A DNA stretch of 64,000 nt from Pontibacter kalidii (GTDB taxonomy: Bacteria > Bacteroidota > Bacteroidia > Cytophagales > Hymenobacteraceae). Numbering within the stretch: position 1 is the stretch's first letter; every line of letters starts with the position of its first letter. The stretch is from NCBI RefSeq assembly GCF_026278245.1, contig NZ_CP111079.1, forward strand, positions 1,800,501 to 1,864,500, written 5' to 3'. The translations under genes and the position numbers were made by a program. The notes beneath the pieces were generated by a model. The model was not told where the DNA came from. It searched no databases and was given only the letters and a program-made list of their open reading frames with translations. Shown piece after piece: positions 1 through 9,384 of the stretch.

Positions 1-318
1 TGGCTTGCGTGTCTCCAGCCCCTCATGCTCAAAGCTGCGGTCGATCAGTATCTCATCAAATTGGATCCCCTCGCTTTCCAGGATCTCCAGCATCTTGTTC
101 TGATAGGGCCAAAACGTATGCTCCGGGTATGAGTCGGTGCCCAGGCCATCCTGGTTCGTCACCATCACAAATTCATAATCCATCTCGCGGTAAATACGCG
201 CCAGGTTGGTAATGGCCTTCGGAATAAAGGCAAACTTCTCGAAGGAATCTACCTGGAAATCGGTTGGCGGCTCTACCAGTATGGTGCCGTCACGGTCTAT
301 AAAAAGTGCTTTTTTCAT
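1..318 (-). CDS. hisB: HisB, histidinol-phosphatase domain (N-terminal part, cut by window edge)
   Basis: The gene reads leftwards from an ATG at 318 and runs off the window, so only 106 codons are visible. They begin [13 protein letters not shown], the HAD nucleophile motif DxDGT of the histidinol-phosphatase half of His[15 protein letters not shown], also typical of HisB-N, follows. In the bifunctional enzyme this domain dephosphorylates histidinol phosphate and a C-terminal domain dehydrates imidazoleglycerol phosphate. The C-terminal half lies outside the window, so bifunctionality is inferred from Bacteroidota relatives. It lies 88 bp downstream of hisC and is the fourth gene of the his operon seen here. 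Confidence 0.93.
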   Translation of the reverse strand, partial: MKKALFIDRDGTILVEPPTDFQVDSFEKFAFIPKAITNLARIYREMDYEFVMVTNQDGLGTDSYPEHTFWPYQNKMLEILESEGIQFDEILIDRSFEHEGLETRKP

Positions 319-324
319 CTTTTA

Positions 325-397
325 CGTATCATGTAGCACGTATCAGGTATCACGACTTTGGGAGATCGTCTTTGTATGAGTCTTGCTACGTGATACG
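325..397. repeat. Inverted repeat between hisC and hisB
   Basis: The 88 bp gap between hisC and hisB contains CGTATCATGTAGC at 325-337 and GCTACGTGATACG at 385-397. They are inverted copies with one mismatch, and further CACGTATCA-like units lie between them. The transcript could fold here. It resembles low-complexity intergenic repeats common in Bacteroidota. No coding potential is seen. Confidence 0.55.
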
Positions 398-406
398 CGC
401 TTCGAT

Positions 407-1453
407 TTAGTTAAACTGAGAAATGGCTTGCAGCAGCTGCTGGTTTTCCTCCAGCGTACCTACGGATATGCGTAGGCAGCCCTCGCAGCCAGGCAAGGAT
501 GATCTATTCCGCACAACAATCCCTTTATCCAGCAGGTATTTATACATACCATTTGGATCTTTTACTTTAACAAGTATAAAGTTGGCGTCTGATGGGAAAA
601 CAGTTTCTACGGAAGGCATATTGGGCAGCGCTTCCATCAGAAGTTCCCGCTCCTGCACGATCTCCTCGATCATGTCTCTCAGCGCCTCCTCCCGCCCCAG
701 CGCCTGCAGCGCCAGCTCCTGCGTCGCCTCGTTGATGTTGTAGGGGGGCTTTATTTTATCCAAAACAGCAATAATTTCCGGAGAAGCGAAAGCCAGGCCC
801 AGGCGCAGACCGGCCATGCCCCAGGCCTTGGAGAAGGTCTGCAGCACCACCAGGTTCGGAAACTCCTGCAGGCGGCTTGTCCAGCTGCGAGCATCGGCGA
901 AATCAATGTAAGCCTCATCAATCACCACCAATCCGTTAAAGGCGCGCAGCAGCTCACTTATACTTTCAGGCTCAATTAAATTGCCCGTTGGATTGTTGGG
1001 CGAGCAGATAAAGATGATTTTGGTCGTTGGTTTTACGTTCAGCAGCACCTCCTCCACCGGCAACTGGAAATCGTCGGTTAGTTGCACCGCCTGCAGCGCC
1101 ACATCGTTTAGGTTAGCCGATACTTCATACATGCCATACGTAGGCGGCAGGTGCAGCATGCTATCCTGGCCCGGGCGGCACACCATCCGGAACAGCAGAT
1201 CAATAGCCTCATCGGAGCCGTTGCCCAGGAAGATCTGTTCCGGCTGCACACCCTTCAACTCCGCAATTCTGGTTTTAAGCTTCCTCTGGTGCGGGTCCGG
1301 GTAGCGGTTATATTTGTCGCCAGCCAGGCTGCCGAGGCTGTTTTCGTTGGCGTCCAGAAACACACTGGCAGCGCCCTTAAATTCGTCGCGGGCCGAAGAA
1401 TAAGCTTTCATCTTCAGCACGTTCGGGCGAATGATATCTTTCAGGTTAAACAC
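407..1453 (-). CDS. hisC: Histidinol-phosphate aminotransferase
   Basis: A PLP-dependent aminotransferase that converts imidazole acetol phosphate to L-histidinol phosphate in the cytoplasm. At 348 residues it has the usual length. Visible motifs are SPNNPTGN (cofactor phosphate/substrate region), VIDEAYIDF (PLP-ring aspartate and tyrosine), TFSKAWGMAGLRLG with the Schiff-base lysine at about residue 209, and a C-terminal RISVGT arginine. The start is GTG at 1453, lying inside the last codons of hisD (8 bp overlap), which suggests translational coupling. The flanking hisD and hisB genes fix its identity among class I/II aminotransferases. Confidence 0.96.
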   Translation of the reverse strand: MFNLKDIIRPNVLKMKAYSSARDEFKGAASVFLDANENSLGSLAGDKYNRYPDPHQRKLKTRIAELKGVQPEQIFLGNGSDEAIDLLFRMVCRPGQDSMLHLPPTYGMYEVSANLNDVALQAVQLTDDFQLPVEEVLLNVKPTTKIIFICSPNNPTGNLIEPESISELLRAFNGLVVIDEAYIDFADARSWTSRLQEFPNLVVLQTFSKAWGMAGLRLGLAFASPEIIAVLDKIKPPYNINEATQELALQALGREEALRDMIEEIVQERELLMEALPNMPSVETVFPSDANFILVKVKDPNGMYKYLLDKGIVVRNRSSLPGCEGCLRISVGTLEENQQLLQAISQFN

Positions 1454-2735
1454 GGTTCAGTTCTTTAAGTCGTATACTTACGGCGTTCTTGTGCGCCTCC
1501 AACCCCTCGGCCTCTGCCATGGTTTCGATGGTTTTGCCGATGTGCTGCAGCCCCTCGCGGGTAATGTACTGGAAGGTGATCTTCTTTACAAAGCTATCCA
1601 GTGACACGCCACTGTAGGCTCGGGCGTAGCCGTTGGTGGGCAAGGTATGATTGGTTCCGGAGGCATAATCTCCGGCAGACTCCGGGCTATAGTGGCCCAG
1701 AAAAACAGAGCCCGCGTTACTGATGCCATCCAGCAGTTCCTCAAAATCAGAAACAGAAAGTATGAGGTGCTCCGGCGCATAAAGGTTGGAGAAACGGAGC
1801 ATTTCCTGGCGACTGTTAAGTATAATGCCAAGGCTGTTGCGCAGTGCCGGGGCTGCAAACTCCCTGCGCGGCAGCACGTTTAGCTGTGCCTCCAGCTCCT
1901 GCTCCACCTGCTGCAGCACCTCTTGTGAGGTGGTCAACAGTACCACCTGCGAGTCGGCACCATGCTCGGCCTGCGAGAGCAAGTCAGCGGCCACGAAAGC
2001 CGGATTCGCACTATCATCAGCCATCACCAGCACCTCCGACGGACCAGCAGGCAGGTCGATCGCCACGCCAGTCTTACTTACCAGCTGCTTGGCAACTGTA
2101 ACATACTGATTTCCCGGGCCAAATATCTTATACACTGCAGGCACACTCTCGGTGCCAAAGGCCATCGCAGCAATGGCTTGCGCGCCACCGGCTTTGATGA
2201 TTCGGGTAATGCCCAACAAGGAGGCCGTGTAAAGTATGGCCGGATGGATGCTGCCGTCCCTGGCAGGCGGTGTGCAAAGTATAATCTCCTGGCAACCGGC
2301 AATCCGCGCCGGTACGCCCAGCATCAGCAGCGTGGAAAACAGCGGTGCAGTACCCCCCGGAATGTATAAGCCTACCCTTTCAATGGCCACGCTTTTACGC
2401 CAGCAGCTCACACCGTTCATGGTCTCCACCTGCTTTACCGGCTCTGCCTGCTGTGTATGGAAGAGCTGTATATTACTGTATGCCTGCAAAATAGCCTCCT
2501 TGAGTTCCTGCGGAACTTTGGCCTCAGCTGCGGAGATTTCCTCCTCCGTAGTTACCAGGCCCTGGAGTTGTACTCCGTCAAATTTTTGGGCCAGTTGCAG
2601 CAAGCCAGCGTCGCCCTGCTCTTGCACCAGCCGGAACGTTTCCAAAATGCCCGGCTCCAGCTCATCCAGGTTTTTGGTTGGCCGCTTCACCAGCTCTTCC
2701 CAGGTTTCTGGGGCCGGGTTTATGATCTTGCGCAT
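1446..2735 (-). CDS. hisD: Histidinol dehydrogenase
   Basis: Oxidises L-histidinol to L-histidine in two NAD-dependent steps, with zinc at the active site. The 429-residue length is normal. Motifs include YIPGGTAPLFSTLLM, KAGGAQAIAAMAFGT, DLPAGPSEVLV, SQAEHGADSQ and YAPEHL, whose Glu-His pair is the catalytic base of the family. The ATG at 2735 is four bases downstream of the hisG stop, and the 3' end overlaps hisC by 8 bp. It is the second gene of a tight hisGDC(B) operon. Confidence 0.97.
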   Translation of the reverse strand: MRKIINPAPETWEELVKRPTKNLDELEPGILETFRLVQEQGDAGLLQLAQKFDGVQLQGLVTTEEEISAAEAKVPQELKEAILQAYSNIQLFHTQQAEPVKQVETMNGVSCWRKSVAIERVGLYIPGGTAPLFSTLLMLGVPARIAGCQEIILCTPPARDGSIHPAILYTASLLGITRIIKAGGAQAIAAMAFGTESVPAVYKIFGPGNQYVTVAKQLVSKTGVAIDLPAGPSEVLVMADDSANPAFVAADLLSQAEHGADSQVVLLTTSQEVLQQVEQELEAQLNVLPRREFAAPALRNSLGIILNSRQEMLRFSNLYAPEHLILSVSDFEELLDGISNAGSVFLGHYSPESAGDYASGTNHTLPTNGYARAYSGVSLDSFVKKITFQYITREGLQHIGKTIETMAEAEGLEAHKNAVSIRLKELNRV

Positions 2736-2739
2736 AGCC

Positions 2740-3591
2740 TTATACTATCATTTTTTCGATTGGAACCACCAGAATGCCCTGTGCCCCGGCAGCCTTTATT
2801 TTCTCGATGATCTCCCAGAAGTCATCCTCGTTCACTACCGAGTGCAGTGAACTCCAACCTTCTTCCGCCAGGGGCAGTACCGTAGGGGCCTTTATACTTG
2901 GCAGCAGTCTGCTGATCTCCTCAATCTTGTCATCCGGCGAGTTGAGGAGAATATACTTGGCCTTGCGGGCACGCTGCACGGCATGGATGCGGAACAGTAG
3001 TTTCTCCAGCACCTGCCGCTTCTCCTGCGTCAGGAGTTGGCTGGCAATCAGCACGGCCTCGGACTTAAACACGCGCTCCACTTCCTTCAGGCCGTTGCTA
3101 ATGAGCGTGCTCCCCGAACTAACGATATCGCAGATGGCCTCGGCCAAACCGATACTTGGGGCTATCTCCACAGAGCCGCTGATGGTATGGATCTGGGCCT
3201 GCACCCCCTGCTCATCCAGAAAGGCCTTTAACAGGTTGGGGTATGAGGTGGCAATGTTTTTGCCGTTGAGGTCGTGGATAGATTTATATTCGTCGCTCTT
3301 GGGCACAGCCAGCGACAGGCGACATTTCGAGAAGCCCAGCTTCTCCACCGTCAGCTCCTCTTTCCCCTCCTCCACCAGTACATTCTGGCCTACTATGCCA
3401 ATGTCGGCCACACCGTCGGCCACATAGCCAGGAATGTCATCGTCGCGGAGAAAGAGGATCTCCAGCGGAAAGTTAGTGCACTCTGTCTTGAGTTTGAGGG
3501 AGCTATTGACAAAAGAGATGCCGCACTCGCGGATCAGGTTAAGCGATTCATCGCTCAGCCTCCCCGATTTCTGAATTGCTATTCGTAGCAT
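2740..3591 (-). CDS. hisG: ATP phosphoribosyltransferase, long form
   Basis: Catalyses the committed first step of histidine synthesis, joining PRPP to ATP. The 283-residue size and the C-terminal segment (about residues 210-283, ending AAGAQGILVVPIEKMIV) show the long form with the ACT-like regulatory domain, which binds histidine and does not need HisZ. Catalytic-domain motifs are AIQKSGRLSDES at the N terminus, VADGVADIGIVGQN, and the PRPP loop region DIVSSGSTLISNGL. It is the first gene of the operon, with an ATG at 3591. Feedback inhibition by histidine is expected from the family. Confidence 0.97.
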   Translation of the reverse strand: MLRIAIQKSGRLSDESLNLIRECGISFVNSSLKLKTECTNFPLEILFLRDDDIPGYVADGVADIGIVGQNVLVEEGKEELTVEKLGFSKCRLSLAVPKSDEYKSIHDLNGKNIATSYPNLLKAFLDEQGVQAQIHTISGSVEIAPSIGLAEAICDIVSSGSTLISNGLKEVERVFKSEAVLIASQLLTQEKRQVLEKLLFRIHAVQRARKAKYILLNSPDDKIEEISRLLPSIKAPTVLPLAEEGWSSLHSVVNEDDFWEIIEKIKAAGAQGILVVPIEKMIV

Positions 3592-4296
3592 TCTGTAAGG
3601 TATCGTAAAAGTATGATATGGAAAACAAGATTATATACCCTGCCTGGGGCAAAGTATAATACGGGGCAACGCCCGTCGGGGGCAATATGGTAGTAGGATT
3701 CCTCTTACGAGGAATGATGGATGTGGTGGAAATGTACATGCGCAGCCAGGGCAACAGGCGTTGTCTGACTAAGAGGGGCGCTATATGTATCGTATATACT
3801 CATGTACTTGGCACAAAGTAAAGGTGTTTTGTGCTCAAATAAAAATAAAGGCGATGCTAAAAAGCAAATTAAGGGTAAAAAGCATGCTACAAGTATAAAA
3901 CTTAGTAGCTGTTAAACAGCTATCCTGCTTATTCTGCGATAAGCCTGATCAGCTTCTGTAAAATAAATCTGCAAACAATCATAATTCGTAAGTTGCTATA
4001 CTATGGTTTAGAAATGCTACCAAGCCACAGTAACACATGGTATTTTGGTTACTATACCCCCGCTAAAATAAAATGTTGCCGTTTTTTAGTGAATGAAAAT
4101 AGCGCATATCTAATGTAAAGCTAATGTATAGCTGCATGCATACGGCTTAGAAGTATCATATACAGCAACATAAGCAGCTGGTTAAAGCAGTACTGCAGGT
4201 TCAGGCGTCCGATAATTTTTTTTTCAGGATTTCTAATCCTCCAGGACAGGCCATACCAGAAGCTCCCATTCTCCTAAGTGGAAGCATGATAAAAAC
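3592..4296. other. Non-coding region upstream of hisG
   Basis: About 700 bp with no convincing gene. A frame running into hisG from 3754 encodes a low-quality peptide without a histidine run and is not accepted. The strand facing hisG carries TATACTTTG near 3650-3658, the GNRA-loop hairpin at 3698-3715 and a GC-rich ACGGG/CCCGT segment near 3660-3677. The rest is AT-rich and featureless. Confidence 0.6.
3698..3715 (-). promoter_or_regulatory. Perfect hairpin with GUAA tetraloop in the hisG 5' region
   Basis: On the hisG strand the sequence ATTCCTC-GTAA-GAGGAAT forms a 7 bp perfect stem closed by a GNRA-type tetraloop, 107-124 nt before the hisG ATG. A second GC-rich ACGGG/CCCGT stem lies about 30 nt closer to the gene. 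Together they could be a leader structure, but no His-rich leader peptide is present, so classical attenuation is not supported. Confidence 0.35.
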
Positions 4297-4328
4297 AAAA
4301 GCCGGTAACAGAATCGCTACCGGCTTTT
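4297..4328 (-). terminator. Intrinsic terminator of the HYR-repeat gene
   Basis: AAAAGCCGGTA (4297-4307) pairs perfectly with TACCGGCTTTT (4318-4328) around a 10 nt loop. On the minus strand the stem is followed by a T-rich run (TTTTGTTTTTATC). It lies 26 bp past the stop of the 1518-residue gene. Confidence 0.85.
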
Positions 4329-4353
4329 GCCCTATATTTGGAGTGTAGGGATC

Positions 4354-7300
4354 TTATTTTTTCAGCACCATCTTAATCGTCTTCACACCGGATGACGTTA
4401 CCAGGCGAGCAAAGTATACACCCTCCGGAAGGCTATCGGCTGAGAACTCAAACTCGTAACGTTTCCCTGCCTCTGCCAGACCTTCACTGTAACGCTTCAC
4501 AACAGCCCCTTTTACATCGTATACTTCCAGCGCAAAACGCTCTTCTTTCTCGAATGAGAAGGCAATGGTAGTTCTGTCGGTGTACGGGTTAGGGTAATTC
4601 AGGAAGCGGCTAGGTTCAACTGGCAGTGCAGCTGCATTGGCTGTAAGTTTAGCTGTGCTCGACACCTTTACTGTGGATTTCTCCTTGTGTATCACAATAG
4701 AGCCACCGCCTAGCACTGTAGCTAAATCCGAACTCTCTGCAACACCTCGTTGGTTATCATAAATAACATCCGCTTCACTACTAGAGCCGTTACCCCAAAT
4801 CTTAATTCTAAATTCATCCGGACCGTTGTCACCATTGGCACTGCCATCGATCGCAATGACTCTGAACCTGTGTACTCCGGAGCCATTAACAGTTCCGTAA
4901 CCGGTGTAGGTTGCTTTCTTCCCAGCTATCACCAAAGACATATCTTCGTGCTCAAAACTTGAGAAGTGAAGGTCTCCGGCCTTAAACTGGAAGTTAGTGT
5001 GCCCCTCTACCTCCGTTGTATTGTTCTTGCCATTCTTATACTTTGCATTAAACCCAAAGTTGGCTGTACCTGTCACACCGTATTTCTCACCTTTCATTGC
5101 ACCTACAGGTGATTCAATCCAGCCCCCACCGGTAACAAAGCCACCGGTTGGATCGAAGACTACTACATAATTGTAAGGAGCAGAAATACTCGCACCACAA
5201 TAATCTGTAACCGTAAGCACTACAGAGTATACGCCAGGTTGTGGATACTTGTACGTAGCTGAAATCGGAGAACCGCTAATGGTTTGCGTAGTTGTGCCTC
5301 CATTACCCCAATTCCAAACGGCTGTTGCTATGTTAGCATCGTCAAAAGATGCCGTTAAGGTTACCTCAGTGCCAAGTTGCACTGGCGAAACCGGTCCGTT
5401 TACCACCAAGTTAGATGGCACTTCGTTCTCAACCGTTACCGTAAAGCTTTGGATAGAAGCGTTTCCGGCTTCATCAGTGGCTTTGTAAGTAACAGTCGTC
5501 GTTCCCACAGGGAAGGTAGCACCTGAAGCAAGACCGGCAGTCATTACCGGGGTGACAGCGGAGCAGTTGTCAGAAGCTGTTACATCGTAATTCACTGCAG
5601 CGCCACACTTATCGGGCTGCGTCTGAACAACAATGTTAGCAGGTACAGTAAGCACTGGCGCGTCATCATCGGTTACAGTTACCAGTAATTGGTCAGTGGC
5701 CGAGTTGCCGGCTGCGTCTGTGGCAGTATAGGAAACGGTCGTCACGCCTTTGTTGAAAGTATAAGTTCCTACCTGCCCCTGGCCATTGCCTGTTGTTGCA
5801 CCGCTCATCACCCAGTTTACCTGGCTACCTGCGCAGTTGTCGCTAAAGGCAGCATCAGGTAGGGCAATTGTTGCGGTACAAGTTCCGTTTTCTGTGCCAG
5901 CTGTTTGATCAGCAGCCGCCGCCAGTACCGGAGCCGTCTCGTCCTGAGCCGTCAGCACCACCTCGTCAGTAGCTGTATTGCCGGCTGCGTCGGTAGCCGT
6001 TACCAGAACCGTGATGGTTTCGCCGTCGGTGGCTGCTACGGCTGTACCTGCGGCTGGAGACTGGCTAATAGTCGCCGCAGAACAATTATCGGTGGCGGTG
6101 CCTCTTACATCAGGTATGATGATAGTACACGCTGCACCCAAAGACACATTCTGATCAGCTGCTGCTGTAAGTATGGGAGCAGTTTCGTCCACTACTCTTA
6201 CTAGCTGCGTAGCAGAAGCCGTCAAGCCTGCTGCGTCTGTCACCGTCCATATTACTTCTGTTTCTCCCAGCCTGTAAGTTGCAGGTGCATTATTGGTCAC
6301 GGAAGCCACAGAGCAATTGTCTGCTGTAGTTGGTGTTCCAAGTGTTACATTAGTGGCATTACAAGAGGCGTCTGCTGCCACTTCAACATCAGCCGGAGCC
6401 GTTATAGTTGGTGCCTGCGTATCAGTAACAGTAACTGTTTGTGTCACGGCGACGGCCTGGTTGCCATTGGCATCTGTAGCATTCCAGGTAATAGTAGTTG
6501 TACCAACCGGATACTGAGCGTCTAAAGCCGCACCGTCATGACGTGTTCCTCTTGCTGGTCTTGCTTCGCAATTGTCTGTCACCTCCGGGGGAGTAATGGA
6601 GAGCGTAGCGCCGCATTGGCCGGCATCAGCCGGGGCTGTTACAGGTTCAACAGCTGCGATTACGGGCGCAGACACGTCATCCACAATTACCTGCTGCGTA
6701 GCCGTTGTTATATTACCATTGCCATCATCGAATCTCCAGGTAATAGTAAAGGTACCCTGCTCTTCGTATGTTGTAGGGTCTACAGTCGTGCCGGTGATGG
6801 TACCCGCACAGTTATCTGTAGTGGTTGGCGCTGCTACGGTTACCGAGCATTCGCCGGTTGCATCTGCCAAGGTTGGCTGTACTGGCGCCGTTACGTCCGC
6901 TACAATCACCTCTTGAACAGCAGTTGAGACGTTGCCGTTTCCGTCGTTGAAGGACCAGGTAATTTTATACTTACCCTGCTGCGTATAAGTCAGCGGATCA
7001 TCCGTAGTACCGGTAATAGTGCCGCCGCAATTATCTTCAGCGGTAGGAACTTCTGTAACAGTTACAGCACATTCAGCAGTGGCCGCAGCTATGGTAGCAG
7101 GTGCTAACGGTGCGGTTTTGTCCTGTGCCGTCAACACCACTTCCTCCACATCAGTGTTACCGGCGGCATCTGTGGCAGTTACAGTGACGTGAATCTGCTG
7201 ACCATTTGTAGCCGTAACAACGCTGCCTGCCACAGGGCTCTGTGTGATGGTTACGCTTCCACAGTTATCGGTGGCTGTGCCTGTTACATCTGGTATGGTT

Positions 7301-8910
7301 ACGGAACACCCGGCGGCCAGCACAACCTCCTGAGCTGCAGCGGCTGTCAGTACCGGAGCGGTAACATCTCTTACGATCACGCGCTGGGTGGCCGTAGACG
7401 TATTGCCATTGCCATCGCTGAAGCTCCAGGTAATGGTATATGTACCTTGTTCAGTATAGGTGGTTGGATCAGAAGTGGTACCGGTAATGGTGCCAGCGCA
7501 ACTGTCTGTTGTGGTTGGCGCTGCTACGCTTACCGAGCACTCGCCGGTTGCGTCAGCCAAAGTAGGTACAGCCGGAGCCGTCTTATCCTCTACCGTTACC
7601 TCAACTGGCTCAGATGCAGCAGAAGAACATCCATTTGAAGTCTCAATAACTGTATAAGAGCCACTCTCGCTCGCTGTAAAAGATTGATTTGTTGCACCAT
7701 TGATCGCTACATCATCCTTATACCACTGGTTACCACTGGCTGAAGAAGAAGTTAAGATTACAGCATTACCCGGGCATACTGTGGTGCTTGACTCAGCACT
7801 AATAGTAGGAGTGGCTGGAGTAGTTTTAGGAGCAGCAGTACCTGAACCAGCAGTGCTTGTACATCCGTTCACCGTTGTTGTTACAGTGTAGGTGCCAGCA
7901 GTGGATACTAAGATAGAAGACGTGCTTTCGCCAGTGCTCCAAGCTAGCGTGCCTGCAGCATCAGTAGAGAGCGTCGAAGTGCCGTCGCAGTTGTCGGTTA
8001 CTATAACTACCGGAGCAGTTGGAGCAGACCGAGGTGCTGCAGTGCCTGAACCAGCCGCACTCCTACAGCCACCATTTACGGTTGTCGTTACGGTGTAAGT
8101 TCCAGCGCTTGTTACTGTAATAGAAGAGGTAGTTTCGCCTGTACTCCATAACAGAGAGCCAGAAGCATTTGTAGATAAGGTAGAAGTGCCATCGCAATTA
8201 TTAACAACTGTTACTTCCGGTGTAGCAGGTGTTGTACAAATAGGGGAATAGGCTGCTGTTAAGGTTGATACATTATCAGGGTTACCGGTTGGAGAAAGTG
8301 TAATTTCTGGAGCTGAATAAGTAACTCCATTGATAATTATATTATTAAAAGTAGCCGTAATAGTTTGATTGTTAGCCACAGATATATTAGGAGAACCAGA
8401 GGGGCCCGGATATGTAAATGTTTTGGTACCTGTACTGGCAGTACTACCATTGTTGTTATTTGTAACAGTGTAAGTCGCAACAATTTGTGGTGTCCCACTC
8501 AATCCTGTAGCATTGAATCTAACATTGGCGTCGTAGAAAACTGTAGTGGCTTTAGCTCCAGTTTGCTTACCCTCTACTACAACAGTAAACATAACGCCCA
8601 AATGCCTGTCCTCTATCGGGTACTCTATTGTCCAGGAGCCATCCGCATTCACTTTGGTGTCATGATACCCATGATGATGGTCATGTGCGGGGGTTTCCTC
8701 GAGGTGCACATCCACTGTGCTGTCCTGCGTCCAGCCATAACCTGTTATAATGGCTACTTCCCCCGGCACGTAGTCATCCTTATCAGACATCACCGTAGGT
8801 GCATAATTATCAAAGGCTTTAGCGCCTGCAAAGGAGAGTGCGGCTAAAATAGCTATCAAGTATAGCATACGCCATTTAGCCGTCTGTTTTAGTAAAAGTG
8901 TTACATTCAT
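4354..8910 (-). CDS. Secreted HYR/PKD-repeat protein with T9SS C-terminal sorting domain
   Basis: A 1518-residue exported protein. It has an N-terminal signal/anchor segment (about 1-33), a distinctive SDKDDYVPGE region (40-130), and two similar TVNGCxSxAGSGTAAP repeats plus an Ig-like module (about 220-435). Nine HYR-type modules follow (about 440-1160), each with a TAP start, a DNC motif and a TDAAGN/DGNGN end. Then come a PKD domain with WNWGNGGTTT (about 1163-1245) and a GGGWIESPVGA domain (about 1255-1400). It ends in a type IX secretion sorting domain (about 1430-1518: YPNPYTDRTTI, GVYFARLV, KMVLKK). Such proteins are exported by T9SS and held on the surface or released. An adhesive or matrix role is inferred. 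It stands alone with its own terminator. Confidence 0.85.
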   Translation of the reverse strand: MNVTLLLKQTAKWRMLYLIAILAALSFAGAKAFDNYAPTVMSDKDDYVPGEVAIITGYGWTQDSTVDVHLEETPAHDHHHGYHDTKVNADGSWTIEYPIEDRHLGVMFTVVVEGKQTGAKATTVFYDANVRFNATGLSGTPQIVATYTVTNNNNGSTASTGTKTFTYPGPSGSPNISVANNQTITATFNNIIINGVTYSAPEITLSPTGNPDNVSTLTAAYSPICTTPATPEVTVVNNCDGTSTLSTNASGSLLWSTGETTSSITVTSAGTYTVTTTVNGGCRSAAGSGTAAPRSAPTAPVVIVTDNCDGTSTLSTDAAGTLAWSTGESTSSILVSTAGTYTVTTTVNGCTSTAGSGTAAPKTTPATPTISAESSTTVCPGNAVILTSSSASGNQWYKDDVAINGATNQSFTASESGSYTVIETSNGCSSAASEPVEVTVEDKTAPAVPTLADATGECSVSVAAPTTTDSCAGTITGTTSDPTTYTEQGTYTITWSFSDGNGNTSTATQRVIVRDVTAPVLTAAAAQEVVLAAGCSVTIPDVTGTATDNCGSVTITQSPVAGSVVTATNGQQIHVTVTATDAAGNTDVEEVVLTAQDKTAPLAPATIAAATAECAVTVTEVPTAEDNCGGTITGTTDDPLTYTQQGKYKITWSFNDGNGNVSTAVQEVIVADVTAPVQPTLADATGECSVTVAAPTTTDNCAGTITGTTVDPTTYEEQGTFTITWRFDDGNGNITTATQQVIVDDVSAPVIAAVEPVTAPADAGQCGATLSITPPEVTDNCEARPARGTRHDGAALDAQYPVGTTTITWNATDANGNQAVAVTQTVTVTDTQAPTITAPADVEVAADASCNATNVTLGTPTTADNCSVASVTNNAPATYRLGETEVIWTVTDAAGLTASATQLVRVVDETAPILTAAADQNVSLGAACTIIIPDVRGTATDNCSAATISQSPAAGTAVAATDGETITVLVTATDAAGNTATDEVVLTAQDETAPVLAAAADQTAGTENGTCTATIALPDAAFSDNCAGSQVNWVMSGATTGNGQGQVGTYTFNKGVTTVSYTATDAAGNSATDQLLVTVTDDDAPVLTVPANIVVQTQPDKCGAAVNYDVTASDNCSAVTPVMTAGLASGATFPVGTTTVTYKATDEAGNASIQSFTVTVENEVPSNLVVNGPVSPVQLGTEVTLTASFDDANIATAVWNWGNGGTTTQTISGSPISATYKYPQPGVYSVVLTVTDYCGASISAPYNYVVVFDPTGGFVTGGGWIESPVGAMKGEKYGVTGTANFGFNAKYKNGKNNTTEVEGHTNFQFKAGDLHFSSFEHEDMSLVIAGKKATYTGYGTVNGSGVHRFRVIAIDGSANGDNGPDEFRIKIWGNGSSSEADVIYDNQRGVAESSDLATVLGGGSIVIHKEKSTVKVSSTAKLTANAAALPVEPSRFLNYPNPYTDRTTIAFSFEKEERFALEVYDVKGAVVKRYSEGLAEAGKRYEFEFSADSLPEGVYFARLVTSSGVKTIKMVLKK

Positions 8911-9384
8911 ATGTGTTAAGGGTTAAAAATGAATATTCCTGAGGAGAGGATGAACATTAGCTTTAATGTCCTTCACCAATGGGTATAGATTACCTGCCGA
9001 GGAGATTTCTTAAAATCCTTGCAGATTATATATACCAGCAGCCTGTTGCCACCAGCGCAAAATAGTTTAATAATTAAGTCGGAAAGTATAATTAGACGTA
9101 AACATATACAGAAAAAGCTTACATATGTTGTATTATTATCATATTAATTTTACATTAAATAAAGCAAGTTATTTAACATGTTGACCTACAGGCTATTACA
9201 ACAAGTTTCACTCGGCTGATTTTGATTTACAGAACCATAGCCTTTGCAACTTGAAATTGAGGATGGGCTCCACTTAATTTTATTAGCTTTGCATGCTGTT
9301 TATAATGCTGCCTTTGTAGCATTGGCATAGTTTTTTCGGTATATAAACTAAAATCGAGAAGCTCATTACAACGACCTGACGACC
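8911..9384. other. Divergent intergenic region between the HYR protein and the DUF2911 gene
   Basis: 474 bp, AT-rich, with no supportable gene. It must hold the promoters of both flanking genes. On the plus strand TAGCTTTG at 9284-9291 fits the Bacteroidota -7 consensus. On the minus strand CTATTTTGCG near 9060 is a near match. The AAGTATA motif occurs near 9083. Confidence 0.6.
9284..9291 (+). promoter_or_regulatory. Putative Bacteroidota -7 box for the DUF2911 gene
   Basis: TAGCTTTG matches the TAnnTTTG consensus of the primary sigma factor in Bacteroidota, 93 bp before the ATG at 9385. No clear TTTG -33 box at the usual spacing was found. Confidence 0.4.

Noticed and set aside
3548..3754. 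A 68-codon frame running into hisG, considered as a his leader peptide
   Set aside because: It has no His codon run and overlaps hisG by 44 bp; the peptide has no leader-like pattern.
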